A DNA stretch of 64,000 bases, taken from positions 868,001 through 932,000 of the forward strand of contig NZ_JAKGTI010000001.1 in assembly GCF_021568695.1 (NCBI RefSeq), written 5' to 3'. Positions 19,692-27,718 of this stretch are shown piece after piece. The notes below the pieces were generated by a model. The model saw only the letters and a list, made by a program, of their open reading frames with translations, made no database searches and was not told the DNA's origin. This DNA comes from Maritalea mediterranea (GTDB lineage Bacteria > Pseudomonadota > Alphaproteobacteria > Rhizobiales > Devosiaceae). The translations under genes and the position numbers were made by a program. Position 1 is the first letter of the stretch. Each line of letters begins with the position of its first letter.

Positions 19692-20434
19692 TGAGCAGGA
19701 TTAATCTCGAAATTTGTGTGGACACGCCGCAAGCCCTGATCAATGCCAAGCAAGGCGGCGCAGACCGGGTCGAGCTGTGCTCGGCATTGGTGGCCGGTGG
19801 CTTAACACCCAGCCGCGGCTTGATGCAATTTGCAGCGGCGCAAAAAATGCCCGCCCATGTGATGATCCGGCCGCGCGAAGGCGATTTCTGCTTTGACGCG
19901 CAAGAAGTGCAGCTGATGTTGGATGATATTGCGTTGGCGCAGCAGGAAAATATGCAAGGCGTCGTGCTGGGGGCAACGCACAAAGATGGTCGTTTGGATG
20001 TGGAGGTGCTGCAAGAGCTGGTGGCCGCTGCAAGCGGCATGGACATCACCTTGCATCGCGCCTTTGATGTGACCCCTGATCCGTTTGTTGCGCTGGAAGA
20101 GGCGATTGTACTCGGGTTTAACCGTATCCTGACCAGCGGCCAGCAAAAGAGCGCGCTCGAGGGGAAGGATTTGCTTGCCGCTTTGATGGCTAAGGCCGGA
20201 GATCGCATTGAGATCATGCCCGGCAGCGGCATCAAGGCCAGCAATGTAAAAGAGCTGGCGGCCAACATGCCGTTGAGCAGTGTGCATGCATCTTGCGCAG
20301 TTCCGGTAGCGCAATCGCCGCAACGTGCGGTTGCGCTGGGCTTTGCCGACATTGAGGGGCGACGCGAAACCAGTCTGCAAGCGGCAAAAGAATTGGCCAG
20401 TGCGCTCAATGCGCTGGAATGGGTGATGCCATGA
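19691..20434 (+). CDS. cutC: CutC-family TIM-barrel protein
   Basis: This 247-residue protein matches CutC through its length, starting INLEICVDTPQALINAKQGGADRVELCSAL, followed by GGLTPSRGLM, VMIRPREGDFCF near 57, and TLHRAFDV near 120. ILTSGQQKSA and IMPGSGIKASNV complete the barrel. The name comes from an early copper-tolerance report, but the biochemical role is unsettled. Tight coupling to the kinase (TGATG) and presence in many amino-sugar operons suggest a role in sugar or sugar-acid metabolism. No metal-binding motif typical of a copper chaperone is visible. Confidence 0.9.
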   Translation: MSRINLEICVDTPQALINAKQGGADRVELCSALVAGGLTPSRGLMQFAAAQKMPAHVMIRPREGDFCFDAQEVQLMLDDIALAQQENMQGVVLGATHKDGRLDVEVLQELVAAASGMDITLHRAFDVTPDPFVALEEAIVLGFNRILTSGQQKSALEGKDLLAALMAKAGDRIEIMPGSGIKASNVKELAANMPLSSVHASCAVPVAQSPQRAVALGFADIEGRRETSLQAAKELASALNALEWVMP

Positions 20435-20495
20435 CTACATCCACTTTCCACACCATGCCCGCAGAATTTGGCTTTAAAATTCAAGATTTTAACGC

Positions 20496-20522
20496 AATTT
20501 GTGAAATTGATTTTCACAAATT
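20496..20522. promoter_or_regulatory. 27-bp perfect palindrome upstream of the sugar ABC operon
   Basis: Two 11-base arms, AATTTGTGAAA and TTTCACAAATT, flank a 5-base centre (TTGAT). It lies 90-116 bases before the Gfo/Idh gene in the AT-rich gap after cutC. The size and symmetry fit a dimeric repressor; the linked RpiR-family gene at 30255 is the nearest candidate, by inference. Confidence 0.55.
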
Positions 20523-20576
20523 GCCGCAAAAATTACAAATCTGGCTTGAGAAATTGCAAATTTTGGTCCAATGTAC

Positions 20577-20589
20577 GAAAATTAATTTC
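20577..20589. promoter_or_regulatory. Second operator-like site, GAAAATTAATTTC
   Basis: This 13-base near-palindrome lies 22 bases before the start codon at 20612. It resembles the core of the palindrome at 20496-20522 (GAAATTGATTTTC) and GAAAATAATTTAC at 29799-29811 before ridA. It may be a weaker copy of one regulator site; chance in AT-rich DNA is possible. Confidence 0.3.
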
Positions 20590-20611
20590 ATAATGGATCG
20601 GGAGGGATCGT

Positions 20612-21811
20612 ATGGCCTTTAGAATCGGTGTCGTTGGACTGGGATATCGCATTGGTTATTTGATGCAGGTCATCGGCCAAACTCAAAAGGACATTGAGTT
20701 TGTTGGCTATGTTGACCCAAATCCGGCTGGATTGGGCTTGGTGAACGGGGAGGGGGTGCCCGGCATCTCTGTTGATCCATCAGCGCTGAAGTCCTTTAAC
20801 CCGGGCAAGCAGTTTGACAGCCTTGAATCGCTGATCGCGGAAGGTGATTTAGATTTGCTGATGGTGGGTTCGCCCAACCATATGCATTTGGAGCATTTGC
20901 GCATCGCGATCAAATCCGGCATTAAAACATTCACGGAAAAGCCGGTCGTCACCACGGAAGCTGAAACCTTTGAATTGTTGGAGCTTTTGCAAGAAGCCGG
21001 CAATGTTGACCAGGTGATGATTGGGTTGGTGCTGCGCTACGCGCCACTTTATCGCGATTTGATTGCGGCGCGCGACGCGGGTCAACTGGGTAATATCGCC
21101 TCAATCGAAGCCTCTGAACATATTGCGCCTTATCACGGTGCCTTCTTTATGCGCGATTGGCGTCGTAACTCGAAATATTCTGGCGGCTTCATGCTGGAAA
21201 AATGCTGCCACGATTTGGACCTTTATCAAGGCCTTGTGGGCAAGCGCCCGAAACGTGTGGTCAGCTTTGGTGGTCGTCGTTCTTTCGTGCCGGAAAACAA
21301 GCCGGCAGAATTGGCAAATGTTTATCAATATAAGCCGAGCGGTTGGAACGGCAGCGACAAGGTGTTTGATAGTGATGGTGACATCATCGATTATCAAACC
21401 GCGCTGATCGAATATGAGGGTGGCGAGAACCTCTGTTTTCACACCAATATGAATGTGCCTGACGAGTTCCGTCGCTTTGCGGTGATCGGTTCAAAAGGCA
21501 TGGCGGAAGGCGATTTTATTCGCAATTTCTTCAAATTGACCGCAGCTGAAAACTCAGAAACGCTGGTCGATAAATCCTACAAATCCTCAAATCTGTCTGC
21601 GCACTACGGGGCTGACGAGCAGATGATTGAGGATATTTTCAATCACTTGCGGCACGGCGAAAAGCTCCCGGTTTCCATTCTGGACGGCCTGGAAGCAGGG
21701 CTGACCGCGATCAAATTAGACGAAGCACGCTTGTCGCATTCTGTTGTTGATCTCACCGAGACGTGGGCGAAATTTGACAGCTTCAAGCTTGCCAAGGAGG
21801 AGGTTGCTTAA
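20612..21811 (+). CDS. Gfo/Idh/MocA-family NAD(P)-dependent oxidoreductase
   Basis: This 399-residue protein has an N-terminal Rossmann fold (FRIGVVGLGYRIGYLM), MVGSPNHMHLEHLRIAIKSG and the family EKPVVTT motif near 110. The C-terminal alpha/beta substrate domain contains GGFMLEKCCHDLDLYQ near 195, with the His-Asp pair used by this family. Such enzymes oxidise or reduce a sugar or its derivative. The 5-gene operon places it with a sugar importer, so it probably acts on the imported sugar or an intermediate. GGGAGGG lies 5 bases before the start. The stop is followed immediately by the first permease start. Confidence 0.88.
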   Translation: MAFRIGVVGLGYRIGYLMQVIGQTQKDIEFVGYVDPNPAGLGLVNGEGVPGISVDPSALKSFNPGKQFDSLESLIAEGDLDLLMVGSPNHMHLEHLRIAIKSGIKTFTEKPVVTTEAETFELLELLQEAGNVDQVMIGLVLRYAPLYRDLIAARDAGQLGNIASIEASEHIAPYHGAFFMRDWRRNSKYSGGFMLEKCCHDLDLYQGLVGKRPKRVVSFGGRRSFVPENKPAELANVYQYKPSGWNGSDKVFDSDGDIIDYQTALIEYEGGENLCFHTNMNVPDEFRRFAVIGSKGMAEGDFIRNFFKLTAAENSETLVDKSYKSSNLSAHYGADEQMIEDIFNHLRHGEKLPVSILDGLEAGLTAIKLDEARLSHSVVDLTETWAKFDSFKLAKEEVA

Positions 21812-22708
21812 ATGCAGGCAATGGGGGGACGTCCAAATGTGTTTCCGTATTTGCTGCTTGTGCCAGCGTTGTTTATCACGCTGGCCATTGTGGCATGGCC
21901 GCTGTTGGAAACAGTTCGGCTATCATTTACGGACGCATCGCTAAAGCCGACGGAAGAATTTATCGGCCTGGCCAACTATGAGAAGATTTTCTCACGCCGT
22001 TTTCCTGAAGTCATCGGGCGCACATTCTACTGGATGGCGATTTCCGTGACCTTGAAAATGGTGGTTGGTGTCATGGGTGCCATGCTGTTGAACTCTGCGG
22101 TACCTGGGCGCGGCCTGATGCGCGTGCTGGTGATGCCCCCTTGGATTGTGCCGATCGCGATTGGCGTGTTTATGTGGCGCTGGATGTATAATGGCCAGTT
22201 CGGCATGATTTCGGGCGTGGCCCAATATCTGGGTATCCTCGCAGGCCCCTATGAATTTTTGGGTGACCGCACGGGCGCATTCTATTCCACAGTTGTAACC
22301 GACGTTTGGGTCGGCACCCCGATGGTCACCATTTATCTGTTGGCCGCCATGCAGTCCATTTCACCGGATCTGCACGAAGCCGCCTGGGTGGATGGCGCCA
22401 GCCGTTGGTACCGCTTCCGCCGCATCACCTTGCCGCTGATTATGCCAGCGGTGGCCACAATGGGGCTGTTGAGCGCGATCTGGACCTTTAACTCGTTCGA
22501 CATCATCTGGATTTTGACCGAAGGCGGTCCGCGTGGATCGACCACAACCATGATTATCGACACCTATAAAACAGCGATTTCACGCAATCGCTATGGTGAA
22601 GGTGCTGCGCGTGCTGTGATGATTGTGATCTTCCTGTCCTCGTTCGCAGCGTTCTATTTCTACATGCTGTCACGCATGGCAAAACGGAGCTTGAGCAATG
22701 ATAAATAA
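21812..22708 (+). CDS. Sugar ABC transporter permease, MalF/UgpA type
   Basis: This 298-residue inner-membrane permease has about six helices, beginning FPYLLLVPALFITLAIVAWP and ending FLSSFAAFYFYMLSRM. The EAA loop that contacts the ATPase is EAAWVDGASRWYRFRRITLP near 190. It belongs to the CUT1 (di/oligosaccharide) group. The start abuts the oxidoreductase stop, with AGGAGG inside that gene's end, and its 3' end overlaps the second permease by 11 bases. It is one half of the translocation channel. Confidence 0.93.
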   Translation: MQAMGGRPNVFPYLLLVPALFITLAIVAWPLLETVRLSFTDASLKPTEEFIGLANYEKIFSRRFPEVIGRTFYWMAISVTLKMVVGVMGAMLLNSAVPGRGLMRVLVMPPWIVPIAIGVFMWRWMYNGQFGMISGVAQYLGILAGPYEFLGDRTGAFYSTVVTDVWVGTPMVTIYLLAAMQSISPDLHEAAWVDGASRWYRFRRITLPLIMPAVATMGLLSAIWTFNSFDIIWILTEGGPRGSTTTMIIDTYKTAISRNRYGEGAARAVMIVIFLSSFAAFYFYMLSRMAKRSLSNDK

Positions 22709-23540
22709 GTACCGTTGGTGGGAAATTGTCGGCATCTATCTGGGTATCGCCGTCTTCTTGTTGTTCATTCTGGCACCGTTTTTGGAAGCCTTTTTGGTGT
22801 CGTTGCGTCCGCTCAACCGCATCAATTCTATTCCGTACAAAATCATTACGGATGGGATGAGCTTTGAAGCCTATTTCACCATGTGGAAAAACGTGCCGCG
22901 GCTGCCCCTTTATATTTGGAACAGCTTCTTCATCGCCACCTGTGTGACCATCATTGTGTTGATTGCCGTGGTGCCTGCGGCCTGGGCCTTTGCCCGGTTC
23001 GAGTTTAAGGGACGCGATTCCATTCTGGCTGCCTTTTTGGCGATCAATATGGTGGGCGGTGCTGTGTTGATCATCCCCTTGTTCCAGCTGATGCGGGATT
23101 TGGGCTTGCTCAATACCTATATGGCGATGATTGTGCCCGGGGCTGCCTTCTTGATCCCCACCGCCATCTGGCTGTTGCGGTCCTATTTGATGAAAATCCC
23201 CCGCGAGCTTGAAGAAGCCGCCTGGGTAGATGGCGCCAGCCGCCCCTATATCCTTTGGAAAGTGATCCTGCCGATTGCGATGCCAGGGATCGTGGTGGTG
23301 GCTATTGCAACCTTTATTGGAGCCTATGCGCAGCAATTCCTGTTCGCATTGACCTTCAATTCCAACTCTGACCTGCATCCATTGCCGGTCGGTATCTATC
23401 AGTTCTTTGGTCGTCAAACCGTTGTGTGGAACGAGGTGATGGCCGCGAGTTTGGTCGGCATTTTGCCAGTGCTGATCATTTACATCTTCTTGCAGCGATA
23501 CATCATCGCTGGCCTGACTGCTGGCGCAGTCAAGGAATAA
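22698..23540 (+). CDS. Sugar ABC transporter permease, MalG/UgpE type
   Basis: This 280-residue CUT1 permease starts with a long helix (EIVGIYLGIAVFLLFILAPF). It carries the EAA loop EEAAWVDGASRPYILWKVILP near 175 and ends QRYIIAGLTAGAVKE, the usual MalG-type C-terminus. It overlaps the preceding permease by 11 bases and precedes the binding-protein gene by 39 bases. It forms the heterodimeric channel with that permease. Confidence 0.93.
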   Translation: MINKYRWWEIVGIYLGIAVFLLFILAPFLEAFLVSLRPLNRINSIPYKIITDGMSFEAYFTMWKNVPRLPLYIWNSFFIATCVTIIVLIAVVPAAWAFARFEFKGRDSILAAFLAINMVGGAVLIIPLFQLMRDLGLLNTYMAMIVPGAAFLIPTAIWLLRSYLMKIPRELEEAAWVDGASRPYILWKVILPIAMPGIVVVAIATFIGAYAQQFLFALTFNSNSDLHPLPVGIYQFFGRQTVVWNEVMAASLVGILPVLIIYIFLQRYIIAGLTAGAVKE

Positions 23541-23579
23541 GAAGCGCTGTACTAATTGGCAGAAAAAAGGGAGTTCAAG

Positions 23580-24794
23580 ATGAAACTGACTAAAATTATG
23601 CTTGGTGGCGCTTTGCTGCTTAGCTCTGCAACATTCGCTGTTGCGCAAGATCAATCACTCCAAGTTATCCTTTGTGGTGACGACACTTGGGGTGGTGAAG
23701 TGAACACGAAGCATGCCGCTGAATGGGAAGCTGAAAACCCAGGCTACACAGTAGACTTCGAATATGTGCCTTGGGGCCAGTGCCAGGAAAAGGCAACAAC
23801 ATTGGCCGCTGCTGGCACACCGCCTGCGGTTGCTTATATGGGCTCTCGCACATTGAAGCAGTTGGCACAAAACGATCTGATCCTGTCGCACGACTTGTCA
23901 GACGAAGAGCTGAGTTCATGGGCTGGTCCAATTTTGGGCACCGTGACAGCTGACGGCAAAGTGTGGGGCCTGCCTCGCGCATTCTCAACAAAAGCCTTGT
24001 ACTGGAACAAAGACTTGTTCGAAGCCGCTGGCCTTGATCCTGAATCACCGCCAAAAACTTGGGACGAAATGTACGACGCTGCGTCTGCCATTAAAGAAAA
24101 AACTGACGCCGATGGCTTCGGTTTGGCCGCTGCCTCGTTCGACAACACCATGCACCAGTTCATGAACTATGTGTACACAAACGGTGGTGAAGTGATCAAC
24201 GCTGACGGCGAGATCGTTTTCAACTCACCTAACAACGTTCAAGCGCTTGAGTTGTACGGCAAAATGGCTGAAGTGTCTCAGCCTGGTCCAGTTGCTTATG
24301 ACCGTGCGAAATTGCGTCCATTGTTCGTGGAAGGCAAAATTGGCATGTTCATTTCTGGTCCTTGGGAGCGGAACGCAGTTGGCGATGCTGTAAATTGGGG
24401 CGTAGCGCCAATTCCAGTAGGTCCAATGGGCACTCCGGGTACATTGTTGATTACTGACTCATACGCAGTGTTCAAAGGTTCAGGTGTTGAAGATGCCGCG
24501 TTGAGCTTTGCCAAGTACATGACAAGCTATGACAAGCAAATGGAATTTGAAATTGCTGCTGGCTTGACACCACTGCGTCCTGATCACCCAGAAGTTGCCA
24601 AAATGCGCGAAGAAGATCCTACTTGGAATGCCTTCCTTGACGCGATTGCCACTGGTGGTCCAGAGCCTTTCGTAACTGACTATGTTGGTCTGCAAGACGT
24701 GATCAACGAAGCTGTTCAAGGCGTCGTTTTGGGCGAAGTATCTGCTGAGGAAGCCGTAGAATTTGCTGCGGAAGAATTGGAAGAATACAAATAA
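23580..24794 (+). CDS. Sugar ABC transporter substrate-binding protein (family 1)
   Basis: This 404-residue periplasmic protein has a clear signal peptide (MKLTKIMLGGALLLSSATFAVA, cut near 22). ILCGDDTWGGEVNTKHAAEWEAENPG and ALYWNKDLFEAAGLDP follow, with SGPWERNAVGD near 255, typical of CUT1 oligosaccharide-binding proteins. The ATG at 23580 has AAAAGGGAG 8 bases upstream; a TTG further upstream would add a non-signal extension. Codon choice is visibly different from its neighbours (many GCT, CCA, GGT), as in highly expressed genes. With a GH20 and nagA nearby, the ligand is probably a GlcNAc-containing oligosaccharide (inference). Confidence 0.93.
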   Translation: MKLTKIMLGGALLLSSATFAVAQDQSLQVILCGDDTWGGEVNTKHAAEWEAENPGYTVDFEYVPWGQCQEKATTLAAAGTPPAVAYMGSRTLKQLAQNDLILSHDLSDEELSSWAGPILGTVTADGKVWGLPRAFSTKALYWNKDLFEAAGLDPESPPKTWDEMYDAASAIKEKTDADGFGLAAASFDNTMHQFMNYVYTNGGEVINADGEIVFNSPNNVQALELYGKMAEVSQPGPVAYDRAKLRPLFVEGKIGMFISGPWERNAVGDAVNWGVAPIPVGPMGTPGTLLITDSYAVFKGSGVEDAALSFAKYMTSYDKQMEFEIAAGLTPLRPDHPEVAKMREEDPTWNAFLDAIATGGPEPFVTDYVGLQDVINEAVQGVVLGEVSAEEAVEFAAEELEEYK

Positions 24795-24811
24795 GCCTTT
24801 GCAAACAAGTG

Positions 24812-24832
24812 GGGTCCGCCTTTGGCGGGCCC
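24812..24832 (+). promoter_or_regulatory. Stem-loop between binding-protein and ATPase genes
   Basis: GGGTCCGCC-TTT-GGCGGGCCC forms a 9-bp stem with one G-U pair and a 3-base loop, 18 bases after the binding-protein stop. There is no U-tract. It probably stabilises the upstream mRNA or partly attenuates, giving more binding protein than ATPase. Confidence 0.6.
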
Positions 24833-24861
24833 TGCAATGAAAACCGCAAATAAGGGGGAGG

Positions 24862-25998
24862 ATGACCGTGGGTCAACTCAAACTCGATAACGTTAAAAAA
24901 AGCTACGGCGACGTTGAGGTCATTCAAGGTGTTTCGCTTGACGTTAAACACGGTGAGTTCATCGTGTTCGTTGGACCATCGGGCTGCGGCAAGTCAACTT
25001 TGTTGCGCATGATTGCCGGCCTCGAAGAAATTACAGCAGGTGATGTTGTGATTGACGACAAGATCGTCAACACATTGCCACCAGTGAAGCGGGGCATCGC
25101 GATGGTGTTCCAGTCATATGCGCTCTATCCGCATATGAGCGTTTATGAAAATATCGCATTCCCTCTACGTGTTGAGAAAAAATCGAACGAAGAGGTTGAT
25201 GAAAAGGTACGCAAGGCGGCAGAAATTCTGCACCTGACCCCACGCCTCAATCACCGTCCGGGTGAATTGTCTGGTGGTCAGCGCCAGCGTGTGGCCATTG
25301 GCCGGGCTATTGTGCGTGAACCCAGCGTGTTCTTGTTCGACGAGCCTTTGTCAAACCTTGATGCGGCGCTGCGGGCAACCATGCGTGTTGAGCTGACCAA
25401 GCTCCACCATGATCTCGACGCGACCATGATTTATGTAACCCACGACCAGGTGGAAGCCATGACCATGGCCGACCGTATCGTGGTGTTGGATGGTGGCAAT
25501 ATTGCCCAAGTGGGCACGCCACTTGAGCTCTATCACAAGCCAGACAATCTTTTTGTGGCTGGTTTTATCGGCAACCCGAAAATGAACTTCATTGAAGTGA
25601 CCGGAAAGGGTTCTGACAAAGATGGCGTGCGCGTGGAAGTGCCGAATGCTGGCGAATTCACCTTGCCCGTCACTCCACATGATGAAGACAAGATCGCCGG
25701 GCAAAAGCTCACCTTGGGTATTCGTCCCGAGCATACGCATTTGAGTGAAGGCGACATTGCGCTGAACATGACCGCCAATGTGGTTGAGCGTTTGGGCATT
25801 CACACCGTTGGCTATGCCAATCGTGATGGCGTCGACGAAGTGTTCTGCACCGTGCAGAGCGGTTCAGCCCCCATCAAGGCGGGCGCGCCATTCCAATTGC
25901 GTTTCAACGCCAAAGATTGTCACCTGTTCGACGCCGATGGCAAAGTTTATGAGCGCAAAATCGAGTTTAAGGATCTGAGCTTGCCAGACATGAACTAG
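24862..25998 (+). CDS. Sugar ABC transporter ATP-binding protein (MalK/UgpC/MsmK type)
   Basis: This 378-residue ATPase has Walker A GPSGCGKST near 38, Q-loop FQSYALYPHMSVYENI, signature LSGGQRQRVAIGRA near 135, Walker B VFLFDEPLSNLDA and H-loop YVTHDQVEAMTMADR. The C-terminal MalK-type regulatory/TOBE region contains GIRPEHTHLSEG. GGGGGAG precedes the ATG. It ends the operon before a strong terminator. It powers the two CUT1 permeases upstream. Confidence 0.94.
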   Translation: MTVGQLKLDNVKKSYGDVEVIQGVSLDVKHGEFIVFVGPSGCGKSTLLRMIAGLEEITAGDVVIDDKIVNTLPPVKRGIAMVFQSYALYPHMSVYENIAFPLRVEKKSNEEVDEKVRKAAEILHLTPRLNHRPGELSGGQRQRVAIGRAIVREPSVFLFDEPLSNLDAALRATMRVELTKLHHDLDATMIYVTHDQVEAMTMADRIVVLDGGNIAQVGTPLELYHKPDNLFVAGFIGNPKMNFIEVTGKGSDKDGVRVEVPNAGEFTLPVTPHDEDKIAGQKLTLGIRPEHTHLSEGDIALNMTANVVERLGIHTVGYANRDGVDEVFCTVQSGSAPIKAGAPFQLRFNAKDCHLFDADGKVYERKIEFKDLSLPDMN

Positions 25999-26066
25999 AG
26001 CAGGCGTTCGTACTGATCAGCGAAATTCTCCTTTTGAGACTTTCTTGGCTCCTCCCCACGGGCCTG

Positions 26067-26096
26067 AACCCCATCCTCGGATGGGGTTCTTTTTTG
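26067..26096 (+). terminator. Rho-independent terminator of the sugar ABC operon
   Basis: AACCCCATCC-TC-GGATGGGGTT makes a perfect 10-bp stem followed by CTTTTTT. It lies 69 bases after the ATPase stop and just before the convergent NTF2-like gene. Confidence 0.92.
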
Positions 26097-26098
26097 GC

Positions 26099-26491
26099 CT
26101 ATCCATTGGTCTCCAGAGGACACTCACCTTCCAGATGCCAAATCTTGGCCACGATCTGCCAGCCAGCCTTATCGTCCCAAACAAAATTGAGATGATCCGC
26201 GAAAATGTTGGTGCGTGAGCGCAGCCGCAATTTCACCACGGCGCTTAGGGGCGACAGCCAGTCAATTGTGATGATTTCGTCATATCTTTTTTGATTAAAA
26301 CTGGCGGGCGAGGGGCGGTCGGCCACATCGGCGCGAAAGCTCGCGATCGGATCGACAAAAATCTCGCCATTGTCAGCATCGAATAGCGATGAAGAGGGGT
26401 GAAAAACCGCATCCAATTTGTCCACGTCGCAAAAATAGATGGCGTCGAAATAGGTTTGGATGGCGGTGAAAAGCTGATCGGTTCGAGACAT
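26099..26491 (-). CDS. NTF2-like (SnoaL/lumazine-binding-like) small protein
   Basis: This 130-residue protein has the cone-shaped NTF2-like pattern: a helical start (TAIQTYFDAIYFCDVDKLDAVFHPSSSLFDADNG), then alternating strands ending in GWQIVAKIWH. Relatives act as isomerases, dehydratases or ligand binders, and many have no known function. No catalytic residues can be assigned. It is the last gene of a minus-strand set with a D-threonine-aldolase-like enzyme, an M81 protein and another NTF2-like protein. Its start GGAG can pair in a local RNA structure. Confidence 0.7.
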   Translation of the reverse strand: MSRTDQLFTAIQTYFDAIYFCDVDKLDAVFHPSSSLFDADNGEIFVDPIASFRADVADRPSPASFNQKRYDEIITIDWLSPLSAVVKLRLRSRTNIFADHLNFVWDDKAGWQIVAKIWHLEGECPLETNG

Positions 26492-26492
26492 A

Positions 26493-26532
26493 AAAACTCC
26501 GTTGAAATTATGCTGTAATTTTTTGGAGTTTT
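26493..26532 (-). promoter_or_regulatory. Possible RBS-sequestering RNA hairpin before the NTF2-like gene
   Basis: In the transcript, AAAACTCC (from 26532-26525) can pair with GGAGTTTT (26500-26493), which holds the Shine-Dalgarno next to the start at 26491. An inner AAATTA/TAATTT stem (26505-26521) brings them together. Pairing would hide the ribosome site. Function is inferred from pairing alone. Confidence 0.4.
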
Positions 26533-26617
26533 CTAAAATTTTAGCGGCACTTCCAGTGGCGGAAATGACGTTTTACGTCAAATTCCCGCCAAACTGAATG
26601 TCCGTGTAAAATGGTGA

Positions 26618-27685
26618 TTACCAAACCCGACCGCGCGCGGCCACATCCACCATTTCGATGAACTCACCATCCCGGTGCAGCGCAATCTGATCCATCAAAT
26701 TGCTTACCACGCAGGTATGGTTGGGAATGATGCGCACCTTGTCACCCACTTTCGGCTTGTCCTTGCAAGCCGAAAGGTCCACAACAGCGTGTTCTTCCGA
26801 CAACCCGCTGATCACCGCTTCAGGATAATCAACAATATACCCAAAGTCAGAAAAGCCCAGCAGATCTGAGGTGAGGGCCTTGGACCCCGAATCCAACACT
26901 GCGCGATTATCGGTCGGGCGAGACACAACAGTGGCCAAAATGGTCATGGCGCAATCATCAAATGTGCAATGGCCAGCCCGCACCAAAGAGCGGTCATTAT
27001 AGATGTAGGTGCCCGCGCGATGCTCTGTCGCGGATTTGGCTTTTTCCGCCGAGTACAAGCTTGGTGAGCCGCCGCTAGACAGTACGGGACAGGCAATGCC
27101 CGCCTCGTCGAGCAAAGCCTTGGTGGCGTTGAAGAAATCATCTACCGCCTCTTCGCCATTGGGGGACGGGTAGGTCATCAGCCCGCCAAAGGTCAGACCG
27201 GGGGCGGCGTTAATCTTCTCGGCCAATTCGAGCGCCTCTTGCGGCGATTGCACACCGCAGCGCCCGCCACCCGTATCGCACTCCACCAGAACCGTGAGCG
27301 GCTTATGACCCTCAAATGCAGCAGCAAGACCTTCAACCGTTGTGGCGCTATCCGCGACAACCGACAGGGTGATCTGCTCATTCAACTGACGCAGTGGCTC
27401 CATCTTTTCAGCGCCCACAATGTTGAAGGTCAGCATGATGTCGTCAATGCCAGCATCCGCAAAAACCTGCGCTTCTGAGATTTTCTGGCAGGTAATGCCG
27501 ATGGCCCCGGCATCAAGCTGCTTTTGCGCAAAACGCGGAATTTTGTGGGTTTTGATATGCGGGCGGGATTTCTTTCCTGCCTGATCCAGATAAGATTGAA
27601 CCCGCTTGATATTGGCATCCACGATGTTTTCATCGATCAGCACAACAGGCGTACTCAGATTATAAATCGAGTTGTTTTCGGTCAT
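26618..27685 (-). CDS. D-threonine aldolase / D-serine dehydratase-like PLP enzyme (fold type III)
   Basis: This 355-residue protein has an alanine-racemase-like N-terminal barrel with the PLP lysine in RPHIKTHKIP (about 42-51). VECDTGGGRCGV lies near 135, and SGGSPSLY near 205 binds the phosphate. The C-terminal domain has the metal-binding PNHTC motif near 325. The family contains D-threonine aldolases, D-threo-3-hydroxyaspartate dehydratases and DSD1-type D-serine dehydratases, which the sequence alone does not separate. Dehydratase chemistry would release an enamine, which fits the nearby RidA. It lies 33 bases downstream of the M81 gene in the same operon. Confidence 0.88.
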   Translation of the reverse strand: MTENNSIYNLSTPVVLIDENIVDANIKRVQSYLDQAGKKSRPHIKTHKIPRFAQKQLDAGAIGITCQKISEAQVFADAGIDDIMLTFNIVGAEKMEPLRQLNEQITLSVVADSATTVEGLAAAFEGHKPLTVLVECDTGGGRCGVQSPQEALELAEKINAAPGLTFGGLMTYPSPNGEEAVDDFFNATKALLDEAGIACPVLSSGGSPSLYSAEKAKSATEHRAGTYIYNDRSLVRAGHCTFDDCAMTILATVVSRPTDNRAVLDSGSKALTSDLLGFSDFGYIVDYPEAVISGLSEEHAVVDLSACKDKPKVGDKVRIIPNHTCVVSNLMDQIALHRDGEFIEMVDVAARGRVW

Positions 27686-27718
27686 TATGATGTCCCGCTT
27701 GGCGCGTTTGATTTGGTG

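Noticed and set aside
20541-20558. Sigma-54-like sequence CTGGCTTGAGAAATTGCA before the Gfo/Idh gene
   Set aside because: The GG and GC elements are one base too far apart for sigma-54, whose spacing is strict.
20431-20622. Possible 63-residue gene starting at ATGA of the cutC stop
   Set aside because: It runs through the palindromic AT-rich regulatory region and overlaps the next gene's ribosome site; composition is not gene-like.
22554-23654. Long open frame of about 366 codons on the minus strand across the sugar permease genes
   Set aside because: It mirrors two clear permease genes; the product is His/Gln-rich, as expected of antisense to membrane-protein codons.
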